From the NCBI GenBank assembly GCA_017550055.1, contig JAFYMM010000118.1, positions 1 through 6,365 of the forward strand: a stretch of 6,365 bases of DNA. The letters run 5' to 3'. Of the stretch, positions 5,001 through 6,365 are shown in pieces (positions within the stretch are counted from its first letter, which is position 1; each line of letters opens with the position of its first letter). The position numbers and the translations under genes were made by a program. The DNA is from Paludibacteraceae bacterium. GTDB taxonomy: Bacteria; Bacteroidota; Bacteroidia; Bacteroidales; Paludibacteraceae. A model generated the notes under the pieces. The model ran no database searches. It worked only from the letters and a program-made list of their open reading frames with translations, and was not told the DNA's origin.

Positions 5001-6365
5001 ATGTCAGAGAATAATTCGAATGAGTTTATTAGTCAAGTGGCTCAAAAAGAGTATGAATATGGTTTTACGACTGATGTTCATACAGAGACTATACCTAATG
5101 GGTTGTCGGAGGATGTAATCCGCTTGATATCAGCAAAAAAAGAAGAGCCAGAGTGGTTGTTGGAGTTCAGATTGAAGGCGTATCGTCATTGGTTGACTAT
5201 GCCGATGCCGGATTGGGCGTTGTTGAATATACCTGAGATAGATTTTCAGGCGATATCGTATTATGCTGCGCCAAGAAAGAATGCGCCAAAGTCGTTGGAT
5301 GAGGTTGACCCAGAAATTCTTGATACATTCAACAAGTTGGGTATTCCACTCGAAGAGCAAAAGGTGTTGAGTGGTATTGCGGTGGATGCGGTGATGGACT
5401 CGGTGTCGGTGAAGACTACGTTCCGTGAGAAATTGGCAGAGAAGGGTATTATTTTCTGCTCGATTTCGGAAGCAGTGAAGGAGTATCCCGATTTGGTGCG
5501 TGAGTATTTGGGCTCGGTGGTGCCATATACCGATAACTTTTATGCGGCGTTGAACTGTGCGGTGTTCTCGGATGGGTCGTTTGTTTATATTCCTAAGGGC
5601 GTGCGTTGTCCGATGGAGTTGTCGACATATTTCCGTATCAATGCAGCGGGTACTGGTCAGTTTGAGCGCACATTGATTGTGGCAGATGACGATGCATACG
5701 TGTCGTATCTTGAGGGTTGTACTGCGCCTCAACGCGATGAGAATCAGTTGCATGCTGCTATCGTGGAGATTGTGGTGATGAATAATGCCGAGGTGAAATA
5801 TTCGACCGTGCAAAACTGGTACCCAGGCGATAAAGAGGGTAAAGGCGGTATCTACAACTTTGTTACTAAGCGTGCGATATGTAAGGGTAATAACTCGAAA
5901 GTGTCGTGGACACAGGTGGAGACCGGCTCGGCAATCACATGGAAATATCCGTCATGTATTTTGAAGGGCGATAATTCGGTGGGTGAGTTTTACTCGGTGG
6001 CGTTGACAAACAACTATCAGCAAGCCGATACAGGTACGAAGATGATACATTTGGGCAAAAATACTCGTTCGCGCATCGTGAGCAAGGGTATTTCGGCAGG
6101 TAAGAGTCAGAACTCGTATCGCGGATTGGTGAAAGTGAATGCAAATGCCACAGGTGCAAGAAATTACTCGCAATGTGACTCGTTGCTTTTGGGCGACCAA
6201 TGTGGTGCGCATACGTTCCCATACGTAGATGTGAAGAATCCGACTGCGATTATTGAACACGAGGCAACCACATCGAAAATATCTGAGGACCAATTGTTCT
6301 ACTGTTCGCAACGTGGTATTTCGACCGAAGATGCAGTGGGCTTGATTATTGGTGGCTACGCCAAA
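5001..6365 (+). CDS. sufB: Fe-S cluster assembly scaffold protein SufB (3' end missing)
   Basis: An open frame of 455 codons runs from ATG at 5001 to the window edge without a stop; full-length SufB is usually about 470-495 residues, so only a short tail is missing. SufB is the cytosolic scaffold subunit that works with SufC (ATPase) and SufD to build Fe-S clusters from SufS-derived sulfur. The N terminus has the helical EPEWLLEFRLKAYRHW segment (49-64). The beta-helix core follows, with AVFSDGSFVYIPKGVRCPME (187-206), YLEGCTAP (236-243, C240), QCDSLLLGDQCGAHTFPY (391-408) and IEHEATTSKISEDQLFY (418-434). C392 and the E419-H420-E421 triad align with the E. coli residues C405 and E432-H433-E434 implicated in cluster formation, and C240 with the sulfur-accepting C254. 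These residues mark it as SufB rather than SufD. It has its own promoter. sufC, sufD and sufS would be expected downstream, outside the window. Confidence 0.97.
   Translation, partial: MSENNSNEFISQVAQKEYEYGFTTDVHTETIPNGLSEDVIRLISAKKEEPEWLLEFRLKAYRHWLTMPMPDWALLNIPEIDFQAISYYAAPRKNAPKSLDEVDPEILDTFNKLGIPLEEQKVLSGIAVDAVMDSVSVKTTFREKLAEKGIIFCSISEAVKEYPDLVREYLGSVVPYTDNFYAALNCAVFSDGSFVYIPKGVRCPMELSTYFRINAAGTGQFERTLIVADDDAYVSYLEGCTAPQRDENQLHAAIVEIVVMNNAEVKYSTVQNWYPGDKEGKGGIYNFVTKRAICKGNNSKVSWTQVETGSAITWKYPSCILKGDNSVGEFYSVALTNNYQQADTGTKMIHLGKNTRSRIVSKGISAGKSQNSYRGLVKVNANATGARNYSQCDSLLLGDQCGAHTFPYVDVKNPTAIIEHEATTSKISEDQLFYCSQRGISTEDAVGLIIGGYAK

Noticed and set aside
5130..5813. A 227-codon open frame on the - strand inside sufB
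   Set aside because: It is antisense to highly conserved SufB sequence, is rich in His/Arg/Ile as a reading shadow, and has no promoter or motif.

Overview
The window looks like a housekeeping chromosomal segment from a member of the Bacteroidota, most likely order Bacteroidales. Three things point there: a PorQ-family protein (type IX secretion occurs only in this phylum), three promoter-like sites that fit the Bacteroidota -33 TTTG / -7 TAnnTTTG pattern with an identical 20-nt spacer, and starts without strong Shine-Dalgarno sequences. Reading frames use the standard code. No phage, plasmid, insertion sequence, tRNA, rRNA or CRISPR array is visible.

Layout from left to right. (1) The last 28 codons of yidD run rightward off the left edge and end at 89. 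(2) A strong bidirectional hairpin terminator (120-157) separates yidD from a leftward operon. (3) That operon, read from right to left, is 5-formyltetrahydrofolate cyclo-ligase (2459-1935), porQ (1895-858) and cmk (861-181); porQ and cmk overlap by 4 bp. (4) A 137-bp divergent intergenic region holds two interleaved promoters, one for the leftward operon and one for dnaG. (5) dnaG, the replication primase, occupies 2597-4675 and is followed by a hairpin terminator. (6) A 325-bp gene-free region holds a G-quadruplex-type motif, six tandem 11-bp units between 11-bp direct repeats, and the promoter of the next gene. (7) sufB, first visible gene of a probable Fe-S cluster assembly operon, starts at 5001 and runs off the right edge after 455 codons.

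The genes serve separate core functions: membrane protein insertion (YidD), folate salvage (cyclo-ligase), outer-membrane secretion and attachment (PorQ), pyrimidine nucleotide supply (Cmk), replication priming (DnaG) and Fe-S assembly (SufB). They do not form one pathway. I found no credible new multi-gene system. The unexplained material is non-coding or repeat-like: the C-depleted dnaG-sufB intergenic region with its 11-bp periodic array and G-quadruplex motif, the interleaved divergent promoters, alternative hairpins in the cyclo-ligase leader, and a short heptamer repeat translated in frame inside the DnaG linker.
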